Part shown: piece after piece, positions 8,640 to 17,943 of the stretch
How positions within the stretch are numbered: position 1 is the stretch's first letter
How the letters are laid out: each line of letters opens with the position of its first letter
Source: JAIQGF01 sp051006995
GTDB lineage: Bacteria; Acidobacteriota; Terriglobia; Terriglobales; Acidobacteriaceae
DNA length: 64,000 nucleotides
Direction: 5' to 3'
Assembly (NCBI GenBank): GCA_051006995.1
Contig: JBPCSQ010000006.1
Location: 186,001-250,000, forward strand
Translations under genes and position numbers: made by a program
The notes under the pieces: generated by a model
The model's input: only the letters and a program-made list of their open reading frames with translations
What the model was told of the DNA's origin: nothing
Database searches by the model: none

Positions 8640-8969
8640 ATGAGAAAAGTATTGGCGGTACTAGTGTGCTGCACGATGCTGTACGCGATTGGGGCATACG
8701 CGAGCGGCGCATCCATGACAGGCTATATCGTGGACGAAAAATGCGGCGCCAAGGGGGCGCACGCCGGCGCCGATGCCTGCGCGAAGAAATGCATCGAGAG
8801 CGGCGAGAAGGCAATATTCGTCAGCGACGAGAGCAAAGACGTGCTGAAGATCGCTAACCAGGACGCGATCAAAGGGCACGAGGGACATCATGTGAAAGTC
8901 AGCGGCACGGTGGAGAACGGCACGCTGACGATTCAGAATCTGGAGATGGCAGCGGAAAAAGGGCAGTAG
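8640..8969 (+). CDS. Small secreted Cys-containing protein (DUF5818-like)
   Basis: The gene encodes 109 residues with a signal peptide (RKVLAVLVCCTMLYAIGAYA) and a mature domain with three Cys in the pattern DEKCGAKG...DACAKKC, followed by a small beta-rich part (HHVKVSGTVENGTLTIQNL). The pattern resembles small acidobacterial periplasmic proteins placed in DUF5818, though I cannot confirm this. The start is set by the SD AAGGAGGGTGG just before the ATG; the same frame is open far upstream but overlaps the kinase. A strong terminator follows. Confidence 0.75.
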   Translation: MRKVLAVLVCCTMLYAIGAYASGASMTGYIVDEKCGAKGAHAGADACAKKCIESGEKAIFVSDESKDVLKIANQDAIKGHEGHHVKVSGTVENGTLTIQNLEMAAEKGQ

Positions 8970-8993
8970 GTAGGAGTTAGGAGTCAGGAGTTG

Positions 8994-9016
8994 GCCCGGC
9001 GAGAGCCGGGCTTTTT
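8994..9016 (+). terminator. Intrinsic terminator
   Basis: GCCCGGC-GAGA-GCCGGGC forms a 7-bp perfect stem with a tetraloop, followed by five T residues. It terminates the gene at 8640-8969. Confidence 0.9.
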
Positions 9017-9104
9017 AATGCAAGTCAAAAAGACATTTCCATTGCCGATTATCGATTGCTGCAAAAACACGGCCGAGCCAGCCGTCGCAACGTGATTTCA
9101 TAAG

Positions 9105-9872
9105 TTAACGGACCACGCCCTCCACTGGTGAGCTGGCGGTGGCGTAGAGCTTCTTGGGCATGCGGCCGGCGAGGTAGGCGGCGCGTCCGGCCAGCACCGC
9201 GTTCTTCATCGCCTCAGCCATAAGGACGGGCTCATGAGCGGCGGCGATGCCGGTGTTCATGAGCACGCCGTCGGCGCCAAGTTCCATAGCAATCGCGGCA
9301 TCGGAGGCGGTGCCCACGCCGGCGTCCACGATCAGCGGACAGTTGAGCATCTCGCGCAGGATGCGGATGTTGGCCTGGTTCTGGATCCCCATGCCGCTGC
9401 CGATGGGGGCGCCGAGGGGCATGATGGCGGAGGCGCCAGCGTCGAGTAGACGTTTAGCAACCACAATATCATCTGTCGTATACGGCAAAACGGTAAAGCC
9501 TTCCTTCACTAGAGTCCGGGTCGCCTCGATGGTCGCCTGTACATCCGGGTACAGCGTCGCCTGGTCGCCGATGACCTCGACCTTCACCCAGTCCGATAGG
9601 CCAACCTCTCGGCCCAGGCGGGCGGTACGGATGGCGTCATCCGCGGTGTAGCAACCGGCCGTGTTGGGAAGAAGGAAGTACTTCTGGGGATCAATGAAGT
9701 CGAGCAGGGACTCTTTGCTGCGGTCCAGATTGACGCGGCGGACCGCGACAGTAACCATCTCGGCGCCGCTGGCGGCGATGGCGCGCGCGGTTTCCTGGCC
9801 GGACTTGTACTTGCCGGTGCCGACGATCAGACGAGAGTGAAATTCACGGCCTGCAATGACGAAGGAATCCAT
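9105..9872 (-). CDS. thiG: Thiazole synthase ThiG
   Basis: ThiG makes the thiazole phosphate moiety of thiamine from 1-deoxy-D-xylulose 5-phosphate, dehydroglycine and the sulfur carrier ThiS. The 255 residues match the family length and show the family words RLIVGTGKYKS near the N-terminus, VEVIGDQATLYPD, and the phosphate-binding MPLGAPIGSGMGI with VDAGVGTASDAA near the C-terminus. No other thi gene is adjacent, so the operon is split. A TAGAAT hexamer ends six bases before the ATG, leaving no room for a TPP riboswitch or SD; the mRNA is probably leaderless. Confidence 0.95.
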   Translation of the reverse strand: MDSFVIAGREFHSRLIVGTGKYKSGQETARAIAASGAEMVTVAVRRVNLDRSKESLLDFIDPQKYFLLPNTAGCYTADDAIRTARLGREVGLSDWVKVEVIGDQATLYPDVQATIEATRTLVKEGFTVLPYTTDDIVVAKRLLDAGASAIMPLGAPIGSGMGIQNQANIRILREMLNCPLIVDAGVGTASDAAIAMELGADGVLMNTGIAAAHEPVLMAEAMKNAVLAGRAAYLAGRMPKKLYATASSPVEGVVR

Positions 9873-9878
9873 CCCGCT

Positions 9879-9884
9879 ATTCTA
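9879..9884 (-). promoter_or_regulatory. -10 hexamer TAGAAT of thiG
   Basis: On the minus strand TAGAAT ends six bases before the thiG ATG. The expected transcription start coincides with the start codon. Confidence 0.5.
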
Positions 9885-9991
9885 ACAACTGGCCAACCGC
9901 AGGCTGTGAGGAGAATCACAGGACAGGAAATTGGGGGATTGGAAACAGCCACATCTGCCAAACCGGGAGGACGTGGGGCACCCGCACAAAG

Positions 9992-11773
<1,782 letters not shown>

Positions 11774-11954
11774 GGCTGGCAAAGGCTTATTCGGTGATGT
11801 CGAGCAGCCGCTCCGGGGATTGTCTCACCGGGATAGGATGCGACAAGCCTTTTTCGGATGCGGCTAAGTTGCGCCATCCAGAATTGGGATTGCGGGCACG
11901 CTGCCGGGTTGATGGTGCTCGGGATGGCCCGATGCGAAATTCGGCGTAACCGTT

Positions 11955-11960
11955 TAGAAT
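11955..11960 (+). promoter_or_regulatory. -10 hexamer TAGAAT before peroxiredoxin gene
   Basis: TAGAAT lies 21 bases before the ATG at 11982 and allows room for the SD-like AAGGTGGGG next to the start codon. Confidence 0.35.
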
Positions 11961-11981
11961 GCCGCGAATCGAAGGTGGGGT

Positions 11982-12548
11982 ATGAGAAAACTCGCGATTT
12001 CCATGTTGTTGTTCGCCCTGACCATGGCCACCGCGCGGCCGCTGCTGGCGCAGGCCAAACCGCAGGAGAAACCACCGCTGAAGCTGAAAGTCGGCGATAT
12101 GGCTCCCGATTTCACGCTGAAATACTACGACGGCAGCAAGCTGCAGGACATCTCGCTGAAGGATTTTCGCGGGAAAAAGAACGTCGTGCTGGCGTTCTTT
12201 GTCTTCGCCTTTACCGGCGGTTGAACCCAGGAGATGCGCAACCTCCAGGCAAATTACAAGAAGCTGGAGGATGCGGACACCCAGGTCGTGGGTGTGAGCG
12301 TGGACAGCCCCTTCGCCAACAAGGCATGGGCCGATCAGCTTGGACTGGCATTCCCGGTTGCCAGCGACTTCTTCAGTGACGACGCGACGATCAAGGAGTA
12401 TGGGTTGTGGGACCCGAAATACAAGTCGGCCCGCCGGGCGAGCTTCCTGATCGGCAAAGACGGAAAAATCGAAGAGATGCAGGTGGACAAAGACGCGATT
12501 GATCCCAACAAGATTGTGGATATCTGCGTAAGGAAGAAGCACGGCTAG
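11982..12548 (+). CDS. Probable selenocysteine peroxiredoxin (in-frame UGA)
   Basis: Two open frames in the same phase, 11982-12221 and 12225-12548, are separated only by TGA at 12222-12224. Read through, they give one 188-residue exported AhpC/TSA-type peroxiredoxin: signal peptide, then GDMAPDFTLKYYDG, VLAFFVFAFTGG-U-TQEMRNLQ, and VVGVSVDSPFANKAWADQLG. The UGA falls exactly at the peroxidatic Cys position (codon 81) of the usual FTGGCT motif, so Sec is far more likely than a random stop. A 7-bp hairpin starts 17 bases after the UGA. No resolving Cys is apparent except C-terminal DICVRKKHG. Alternative: a TGC-to-TGA error or a pseudogene. Confidence 0.85.
12242..12270 (+). promoter_or_regulatory. 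Candidate bacterial SECIS hairpin
   Basis: CCTCCAG (12242-12248) and CTGGAGG (12264-12270) form a perfect 7-bp stem with a 15-base loop that begins with G, 24 bases after the UGA. Spacing and the early loop G fit what is known of bacterial SECIS elements. A competing, weaker stem joins 12227-12233 to 12243-12249 with one mismatch. Confidence 0.55.
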
Positions 12549-12579
12549 GGGCCCGCCGCCAGTCCATAGTCGCCAGCAA

Positions 12580-12605
12580 GGCGCGGATGACCTCCGCGCC
12601 TTTTT
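12580..12605 (+). terminator. Intrinsic terminator
   Basis: GGCGCGGA-TGACC-TCCGCGCC forms an 8-bp perfect stem followed by five T residues. It ends the peroxiredoxin transcript, showing that the UGA-split frame is handled as one unit. Confidence 0.88.
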
Positions 12606-12637
12606 CATGTCTTGTGCGCGCGCTGAAAGAGGAGTTG

Positions 12638-12730
12638 GAGTCATTCCGAGCGGAGCGAGCAATCTGCTGTGGAAGACAACGAATTTTCCTGACGATTACA
12701 ACAGATCCCTCGCTCCGCTCGGGATGACTC
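12638..12730. repeat. Long inverted repeat (dispersed intergenic element)
   Basis: The left arm (12638-12668, gagtcattccgagcggagcg...) and the right arm (12701-12730) are near-perfect inverted copies of about 30 bases around a spacer of about 32 bases. A single-arm relative is at 15060-15092 and a shortened relative at 46360-46393. The element lies between convergent genes and could fold into a strong hairpin. Confidence 0.75.
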
Positions 12731-12762
12731 CTGATATTTTTGTGATGGCTGAAGACTGAAGC

Positions 12763-13173
12763 TTATTTCTTGGCGGTGGCGTTGGGCGGAGGCGTATTGG
12801 GCTGGGCAGGCGCCAGGTAAACGACCTCTCCCGGGCGGGCATAGTGGAGCTGCTCGCGAGCCTCTTTCTCGATAGCCTGCGGGTCCGTCTTCAGCGAGTG
12901 AATCTGGTCGGAGATGGCCTGGTTCTCTTTTTGAAGCTGATCCACGTCCTTCTGCAGCGACTGGAACTCCGCGCGCTTCTTCTGGTACACGACCATCCCG
13001 TTGGCCCCGAAGATCACATGCATGGCGAGCAGCACGGCAAGCGCGGCAACAGCGACGGTTGCGAGCTTGGTGCGGAAATGGTAGATGCCGCGGGCGGCGC
13101 GGGTGAGACCGTCCAGGAAAACGGCAGTTGGCCGTTGGCCAGTCACGCGTATCCGGATTGGACGAACTTTCAT
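12763..13173 (-). CDS. DivIC/FtsB-like septum protein
   Basis: This 136-residue bitopic protein has a cytoplasmic basic N-terminus, one membrane helix (about residues 36-58, TKLATVAVAALAVLLAMHVIFG) and a periplasmic coiled coil (KKRAEFQSLQKDVDQLQKEN region), ending with the family word PEAIEKEAREQL-type sequence (DPQAIEKEAREQLHYARPGE) typical of FtsB/DivIC. These proteins form a complex with FtsL and FtsQ at the division site. The ATG at 13173 overlaps the stop of the mutase gene (TGATG), so the two are translationally coupled. The open frame extends to 13290, but that part only overlaps the mutase. The C-terminus is Pro/Asn-rich. Confidence 0.82.
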   Translation of the reverse strand: MKVRPIRIRVTGQRPTAVFLDGLTRAARGIYHFRTKLATVAVAALAVLLAMHVIFGANGMVVYQKKRAEFQSLQKDVDQLQKENQAISDQIHSLKTDPQAIEKEAREQLHYARPGEVVYLAPAQPNTPPPNATAKK

Positions 13174-14585
13174 CACTCGAAAATCCACTGCTTGGCCGCG
13201 GCGCTGAGTTTCTCCAGGTCCTCCGGGGTGCGCGCCTCCGAATAGACACGCACGACCGGCTCGGTGCCGGAGAGGCGATAGCAAACCCATGAGCGATCGC
13301 CGAAAATCAATTTCAAACCGTCAGTGCGAACCACCTCGCGCACGGCGCGTCCGCCGAGCTCGCGAGGATCAGCCTTCACTTTGACAGTGAACTTCTCTTT
13401 CACCTCGGCGGTCAAGCGGAAGTTTTCCCGGCGCGGGTAATAGGAACCAACTTTGACAAATAAGTCATCGAGTTGCTGGCGGAGGGAACGTCGGCGGTGC
13501 GCCACCATCTCGCAGCAGAGCAGGCCCGCCAGTATGCCGTCTTTTTCCGGAACGTGGTGGCGGATGGAGAGGCCGGCGGATTCCTCGCCGCCGATGGCGA
13601 TTTTGTCCTGGTCAATGAGCTCCCCGATGTACTTGAAACCGACCGGAGTTTCGTAGAGCTGAACTTTGTGGTGCTCGGCGAGGGCATTCACAAGATTGGT
13701 GGTGGCAACGGATTTGCCAACTCCATTCCGCCAGCCGCGGGTTTCGACCAGATAATCGAAGAGCAGCGCGATGACGTAGTTCGGCTGCAGGAACGTGCCA
13801 TCGGCATCGAGGATGCCGAAGCGGTCGGCGTCGCCGTCGGTGGAGATTCCGATCTGCGCGTTGTCTTTCTTCATCGCGACCCGAAGATCGTCCAGAAGAT
13901 GGTCGTCGGGTTCGGGTGCGTGCCCGCCGAACAGCACGTCGCGCGTGTCGTGTACCGTAACCGCATTCACGCCGGCATCGCGCAGGAGCTGGTCGGGATA
14001 GCCGCGGGCGGCGCCCCAGAGCGGGTCGAAAGCGACGCGCAGCCCGGCTTTCCGGATCGCCTCCAGGTCAATAACTTCCGTCAACCGCGCAAGGTAGTCG
14101 GGCTTGACGTCGATCTCTTCCCTTCTCGCGTCCGGCTTCGTCTTATTGGCGCTCGAGTGAGCTCCCTCGGCGACGGCGGCCACTTCCGCTTCGATTTTCC
14201 TGGTGACGTCGGGCAAGGCGGGCGCGCCGTCGGGCGTAGAAAACTTAATGCCGTTATACTCCGGCGGATTGTGCGAGGCGGTGAAATTGATGGCGCCATC
14301 GGACTTGGTACGGATAATTGCCCACGCAATGGCCGGTGTCGGCGCGGGCTCGGGAATCACGCGCGCGACAATGCCGTGCGCTGCGAGAATGTCGGCGGCC
14401 ATGGAAACGAAGGTCTCGCCCAGGAACCGAGGATCTCGGCCGATGAGCACGGCGCCGCCTTCGGGCCTTACCGCGGCGACGTAGCGGGCAATGCCGGTGA
14501 CGGCCCGGCGCACATTGGCGAAGGTGAAGTCCTCGGCCATGACGGCGCGCCACCCGGAAGTGCCGAATTTAATGGTTGCGGCCAT
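13173..14585 (-). CDS. Phosphoglucomutase/phosphomannomutase family protein
   Basis: The 470-residue alpha-D-phosphohexomutase has the four expected domains. The substrate-phosphate site appears as TASHNPPEYNGIK (active Ser in TASHNPP), the Mg-binding loop as STDGDADRFGILD, and the sugar-binding loop as GGEESAGLS; the C-terminal phosphate loop is RLSGTEPVVRVY. It interconverts hexose 1- and 6-phosphates and could feed nucleotide-sugar synthesis. It is followed, with a one-base overlap, by the DivIC/FtsB-like gene. Confidence 0.92.
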   Translation of the reverse strand: MAATIKFGTSGWRAVMAEDFTFANVRRAVTGIARYVAAVRPEGGAVLIGRDPRFLGETFVSMAADILAAHGIVARVIPEPAPTPAIAWAIIRTKSDGAINFTASHNPPEYNGIKFSTPDGAPALPDVTRKIEAEVAAVAEGAHSSANKTKPDARREEIDVKPDYLARLTEVIDLEAIRKAGLRVAFDPLWGAARGYPDQLLRDAGVNAVTVHDTRDVLFGGHAPEPDDHLLDDLRVAMKKDNAQIGISTDGDADRFGILDADGTFLQPNYVIALLFDYLVETRGWRNGVGKSVATTNLVNALAEHHKVQLYETPVGFKYIGELIDQDKIAIGGEESAGLSIRHHVPEKDGILAGLLCCEMVAHRRRSLRQQLDDLFVKVGSYYPRRENFRLTAEVKEKFTVKVKADPRELGGRAVREVVRTDGLKLIFGDRSWVCYRLSGTEPVVRVYSEARTPEDLEKLSAAAKQWIFE

Positions 14586-14599
14586 GATGCGGCTCCCGC

Positions 14600-14675
14600 A
14601 AGGCAGAATGAAGAATTCGGAATGCAGAATGGCAGAAAATCATTGCCGATTGTTGATTGCCGATTGACGATTAAC
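14600..14675. repeat. Word-like intergenic repeats (gaatgcagaat, gccgattgttgatt)
   Basis: The gap between the divergent mutase and cutA genes contains repeats of gaatgcagaat and of gccgattg-ttgatt words. Relatives of the first word are at 34683-34735 and 39370-39440; relatives of the second are at 9038-9060. Confidence 0.6.
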
Positions 14676-14727
14676 GGATGCGCTGTTCAAACCCGAAGTT
14701 GACCACGCGTTGCGCGAGGAATTGTAA

Positions 14728-15051
14728 ATGACCGACAAAAGAATTGTGCTGACGACGGTGGGCGCGCGCGAGGAAGCCTCGAAGATCTCCCGCGCGCTGG
14801 TGGAGCGGCAACTGGCGGCCTGCGTCAACCTGCTCGGCCCGATTGAGTCCGTCTACCGGTGGAAGGACAAGGTCGAGACTTCGGCGGAGTGGCTGCTGCT
14901 GGTGAAAACCACGAAGGAGGCCCTGGAGGAGGTTGAGGAAGCGATCAGAGAGCTGCATTCCTACGAGCTGCCTGAGTTCGTGGTTTTGCCGATCGAGGGC
15001 GGGAGCGAGGAGTACCTGGAGTGGATTGCGGACAACGTGGTGATCGGATAA
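14728..15051 (+). CDS. cutA: CutA divalent cation tolerance protein
   Basis: CutA1 is a small trimeric cytoplasmic protein linked to divalent metal tolerance, whose molecular role is not settled. The 107 residues match the family length and show its signatures: ISRALVERQLAACVNLLGP, IESVYRWKDKVE, EWLLLVKTT and the C-terminal HSYELPEFVVLPI. The ATG is preceded by GAGGA. It is a single gene between divergent and convergent neighbours. Confidence 0.95.
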   Translation: MTDKRIVLTTVGAREEASKISRALVERQLAACVNLLGPIESVYRWKDKVETSAEWLLLVKTTKEALEEVEEAIRELHSYELPEFVVLPIEGGSEEYLEWIADNVVIG

Positions 15052-15059
15052 TCCGAACA

Positions 15060-15092
15060 ACAGGTCCCTCGCGGCGCTCGGGATGACTCCTA
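15060..15092. repeat. Single-arm copy of dispersed repeat
   Basis: The sequence acaggtccctcgcggcgctc followed by gggatgactcct matches the right arm of the inverted repeat at 12638-12730 with a few differences. It lies between the convergent cutA and PLP-enzyme genes. Confidence 0.6.
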
Positions 15093-15093
15093 G

Positions 15094-16257
15094 TCAGACC
15101 GCTGCCAGCGCAGTTTCCAGGTCGGCGAGTATGTCTTCGAGGTCCTCGATTCCGACCGAAATGCGAACCATCCCATCGGTGATGCCGATGGCGCGCCGAC
15201 CCTTTTCGCCCAGCGCGGCGTGGGTCATGGTGGCAGGATGAGAGATGAGGGTCTCGACTCCGCCGAGTGATTCGCCCAGCGACAACGTTCCTTTGGCGCG
15301 TTTCAGCAGCTTCTTGGCATTGCCCAGCGAACCGGTTTCGAAGGTGATCATCGAGCCAAAACCGGTCATCTGTTTTTGCGCCAGCTCGTGCTGCGGATGG
15401 TCCGGCAAGCCGGGATAAAAGACCGACTTTACTTTCCTGTGCCCGGCAAGATATTCAGCCACCCCGCGGCCGTTCTGGTCGTGGCGGATCATCCGCACGG
15501 CAAGGGTCTTCACGCCGCGCAGCACCAGCCAGCACTCGAAGGGAGACATGATGGCGCCCGCAGATTTCTGTATGAACGCCAGTTGCTCGGCCTGTTCCTT
15601 GGTGGTGGTGACCACGACGCCACCCAATCCGTCGCTGTGGCCGTTGAGAAATTTTGTCGTCGAGTGGACCACCATGTCGGCGCCCAGCTCGATGGGGCGC
15701 TGGAAATACGGTGACATGAACGTGTTGTCCACAATCAGCTCGGCGCGATGGCGATGAACGATATCGGCAATGGCGCGGATATCGCTGATGGTCATCAGTG
15801 GGTTGGTGGGCGTCTCGACGTACACGTAGCGCGTGTTTTTGCGCATGGCGCGCTCGACGGCGCGCACATCCGAGGTGTCCACGTAGGTAAATACGAGGCC
15901 ATAGTTGGTGAGGATCTGGTTGAACAGCCGCGGGACGCCGCCGTACACATTGTGCGAGCAGACGAGGTGGTCACCGGCCTTGAGCATGGTGCAGATGGCG
16001 TTGATGGCCGCCATGCCGCTGGCAAAGACGCGGGAGTCTTCGCCCCCTTCCAACGCCGCCAGGCTCTCCTGCAGACGGTCGCGCGTGGGATTGGTGACGC
16101 GCGCGTATTCGTAGCCGAGGCGCGGCTTGCCAAGTTCGTCCTGAACGTAGGTGGAAGTTGCGTAAATCGGGACAGAAACCGCGCCGGTGAGCGGTTCGGG
16201 CTCTTGCCCGGCGTGGACAGCGAGGGTGGAGAAACCGCGGGATTGTGCTTTAGCCAT
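15094..16257 (-). CDS. Cystathionine gamma-lyase/synthase family PLP enzyme
   Basis: This 387-residue Cys/Met-metabolism PLP enzyme has the PLP-Lys in STTKFLNGHSDGLGG, the Tyr/Arg active-site pair in YEYARVTNPTRD, the Asp in IVDNTF, and the C-terminal SLGESLGGVETLISHPATMTH. The family covers cystathionine gamma-synthase, gamma- and beta-lyase. The gene just upstream encodes a MccA-like cystathionine beta-synthase, so a gamma-lyase (MccB-like) role in reverse transsulfuration, from homocysteine to cysteine, is most likely. ATG 16257 (MAKAQSRGFST) is chosen over the longer frame. Confidence 0.85.
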   Translation of the reverse strand: MAKAQSRGFSTLAVHAGQEPEPLTGAVSVPIYATSTYVQDELGKPRLGYEYARVTNPTRDRLQESLAALEGGEDSRVFASGMAAINAICTMLKAGDHLVCSHNVYGGVPRLFNQILTNYGLVFTYVDTSDVRAVERAMRKNTRYVYVETPTNPLMTISDIRAIADIVHRHRAELIVDNTFMSPYFQRPIELGADMVVHSTTKFLNGHSDGLGGVVVTTTKEQAEQLAFIQKSAGAIMSPFECWLVLRGVKTLAVRMIRHDQNGRGVAEYLAGHRKVKSVFYPGLPDHPQHELAQKQMTGFGSMITFETGSLGNAKKLLKRAKGTLSLGESLGGVETLISHPATMTHAALGEKGRRAIGITDGMVRISVGIEDLEDILADLETALAAV

Positions 16258-16262
16258 GATTG

Positions 16263-16360
16263 GGAACCCGGAGAGATTTGTAATCTGCAATTGGCAATTT
16301 GTAATTTTGCAAACGCAATCGCAGCGTTCCTCAAATTACAAATTACCAATTACAAATCCT
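16263..16360. repeat. AT-rich imperfect inverted repeat (tttgtaatt words)
   Basis: Words such as atttgtaatctgcaattggc and their complements, as in caaattaccaattacaaatc, flank a short spacer in the gap between the two transsulfuration genes. The whole can fold into an imperfect AT-rich hairpin, and its base composition contrasts strongly with the genes around it. Confidence 0.65.
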
Positions 16361-17312
16361 AAGGTCCTTCAAAGATATTCTTGGATAGATATCTCTCGGC
16401 AGAGTCCGGAATCACGGTTACCACCCGCTTGCCGAGGCCGAGTTTCTTTGCCACCTGAAGCGCCGCCCACACGGCAGCGCCGCCACTGGAGCCCGCGAAC
16501 ACGCCTTCCTCGCGAGCCAGGCGGCGCGTCATTTCAAAGGCATCGGCGTCCATCGCGGTAAGCACGCCGTCGGCGAGACTCATGTCGGCCGTGTCGGGAA
16601 TAAAGCTGGAGCCGATTCCCTCGACCTTGTGATCGCCGGGCTGGCCACCACCGTAGATGCTTCCCTGCGATTCGACGAGATAAGCCTGGATGCGCGGATT
16701 CCGTTGCTTCATGAAACGCGCTACGCCGGTAAACGTGCCGCCGGTCCCGGCGCCGAGCACGACGGCATCCACCTTCTCCTGCATCTGCTCCCAGATTTCG
16801 CGCGCCGTGGTGTCGTGGTGGTAATCGGGATTGGCCTGGTTGGAAAACTGTCCAGCCATGAAGCTGTCGGGAATTTTCGCGGCCAGCTCCTGCGCGCGAT
16901 GGATCGCGCCCGCCATCCCTTCGTCGTCAGGGGTACGAATGACCTCGGCGCCAAGCGCCTGCATCAAGATGACTTTTTCCTTGGCAAACTTTTGCGGGAT
17001 GCAGACGATGACGCGGTAGCCGCGGTTCACGCCGATCAGGGCGAGCCCGATGCCGGTATTCCCTGCCGTGGCTTCCAGAATGGTAGCGCCGGGTTTGAGC
17101 CGGCCCTCGGCTTCCGCCCGCTTGATGATGCCGACGGCGGCACGATCCTTGATGCTGCCGCCGGGGTTGAGGTATTCGAGCTTGGCGTAGATGTCGGCGA
17201 CGCCGGGCGGGGGCAGCTTGCGCAGGTGCAGCAGCGGCGTTTCGCCGACCAACTCCGTGATGTCCTCGGCAATCCGCAGGCGGGAGGCTTGTTGGAGGGT
17301 CATGGTGGGCAC
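16359..17312 (-). CDS. Cystathionine beta-synthase (MccA-like)
   Basis: This 317-residue fold-type II PLP enzyme has the PLP-Lys in NPGGSIKDRAA and the phosphate loop GAGTGGTFTG. Its substrate loop reads EATAGNTGIGLA, with TAGNTG, as I recall for MccA-type cystathionine beta-synthases, in place of the usual TSGNTG of CysK. It has no C-terminal CBS domains. With the gamma-lyase gene downstream on the same strand it should turn serine (or O-acetylserine) and homocysteine into cystathionine. A true CysK is encoded separately at 43615. Confidence 0.8.
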   Translation of the reverse strand: MPTMTLQQASRLRIAEDITELVGETPLLHLRKLPPPGVADIYAKLEYLNPGGSIKDRAAVGIIKRAEAEGRLKPGATILEATAGNTGIGLALIGVNRGYRVIVCIPQKFAKEKVILMQALGAEVIRTPDDEGMAGAIHRAQELAAKIPDSFMAGQFSNQANPDYHHDTTAREIWEQMQEKVDAVVLGAGTGGTFTGVARFMKQRNPRIQAYLVESQGSIYGGGQPGDHKVEGIGSSFIPDTADMSLADGVLTAMDADAFEMTRRLAREEGVFAGSSGGAAVWAALQVAKKLGLGKRVVTVIPDSAERYLSKNIFEGP

Positions 17313-17361
17313 TGGCCAGAGTAAGAGAGCCGAGAGGCGGAGTCAACCGATCGGGTAATCT

Positions 17362-17943
17362 CTAATCGCTGGGAAACTGGTCCCCCGCGGCAGTGTCGTA
17401 AAAATCCGCGAGCCAGGCATGGCCGGCAAGCGTCTCGCGCTCCTTACCCTCCACCAGGATCTTGACGCGAATCACGCCGGGAGAGTTGGCGGCCAGCGTG
17501 CGCGCTATGGATGCCACCGTGAGCTGCTCGACGAGAATGCCGGAACGATGTCCTTCGGCGAATGCGGCGTTGGTGTCCACAATGGCCATGTTGGGACGCA
17601 CCAGAAACACCGCCTTGACGTCGGCGCCGCGCGCCAGCGCATGCGGCGAGTTCTTGTCCGCATAAACCGTCAGCAGAGCGCGGAGGACTTCGCGCGCGCG
17701 TTCGGTTGGATCCGCCGGCAACGCAATGGTCACATTCCGGCGGTGGAGCATGCCGTCGTGATCGTCGGCAACGTAGAGCGTCACCCCGCTGGGCGCGCCC
17801 GCTACCGGCGGAGTAATCGGACGAGTGTCTACCGCTTGCATGGGCAGGCGCTCGGCCTGGTGCTTGAGATGGATCGCATAATAGCCGAGAAAGAAAATTC
17901 CTACGACGAGCGCGGCCAAAGCGATCTGGGCGCGGCGGCTCAT
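17362..17943 (-). CDS. GerMN domain membrane-anchored protein
   Basis: The 193-residue protein has an N-terminal membrane anchor (about residues 5-25) and a GerMN-like domain (about 55-180; words LYVADDHDGMLHRR, REVLRALL, AIVDTNAAFAEG, SIARTLAANSPGVIRVKILVEG). GerMN domains occur in GerM of spore formers and, in non-spore formers, next to cell-wall amidases. Here the ATG overlaps the stop of the amidase gene (ATGA), so the two are cotranslated and probably act together on the cell wall. Confidence 0.85.
   Translation of the reverse strand: MSRRAQIALAALVVGIFFLGYYAIHLKHQAERLPMQAVDTRPITPPVAGAPSGVTLYVADDHDGMLHRRNVTIALPADPTERAREVLRALLTVYADKNSPHALARGADVKAVFLVRPNMAIVDTNAAFAEGHRSGILVEQLTVASIARTLAANSPGVIRVKILVEGKERETLAGHAWLADFYDTAAGDQFPSD

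Noticed and set aside
9873..9991. TPP riboswitch before thiG
   Set aside because: The -10 hexamer is six bases from the ATG, leaving no leader; no THI-box words are seen.
12222..12548. Two separate small genes or a broken peroxiredoxin pseudogene
   Set aside because: Both halves are in one phase, the TGA stands exactly at the peroxidatic Cys, and the downstream ATG at 12234 has no usable spacing to an SD. A Sec codon explains all of it better.
13174..13290. Extended start of the DivIC/FtsB-like protein
   Set aside because: The extension overlaps the mutase C-terminus, and the coupled TGATG start at 13173 gives a normal FtsB/DivIC length.
13473..14702. 409-codon open frame on the plus strand
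   Set aside because: Antisense to the phosphohexomutase, which has all four family motifs.
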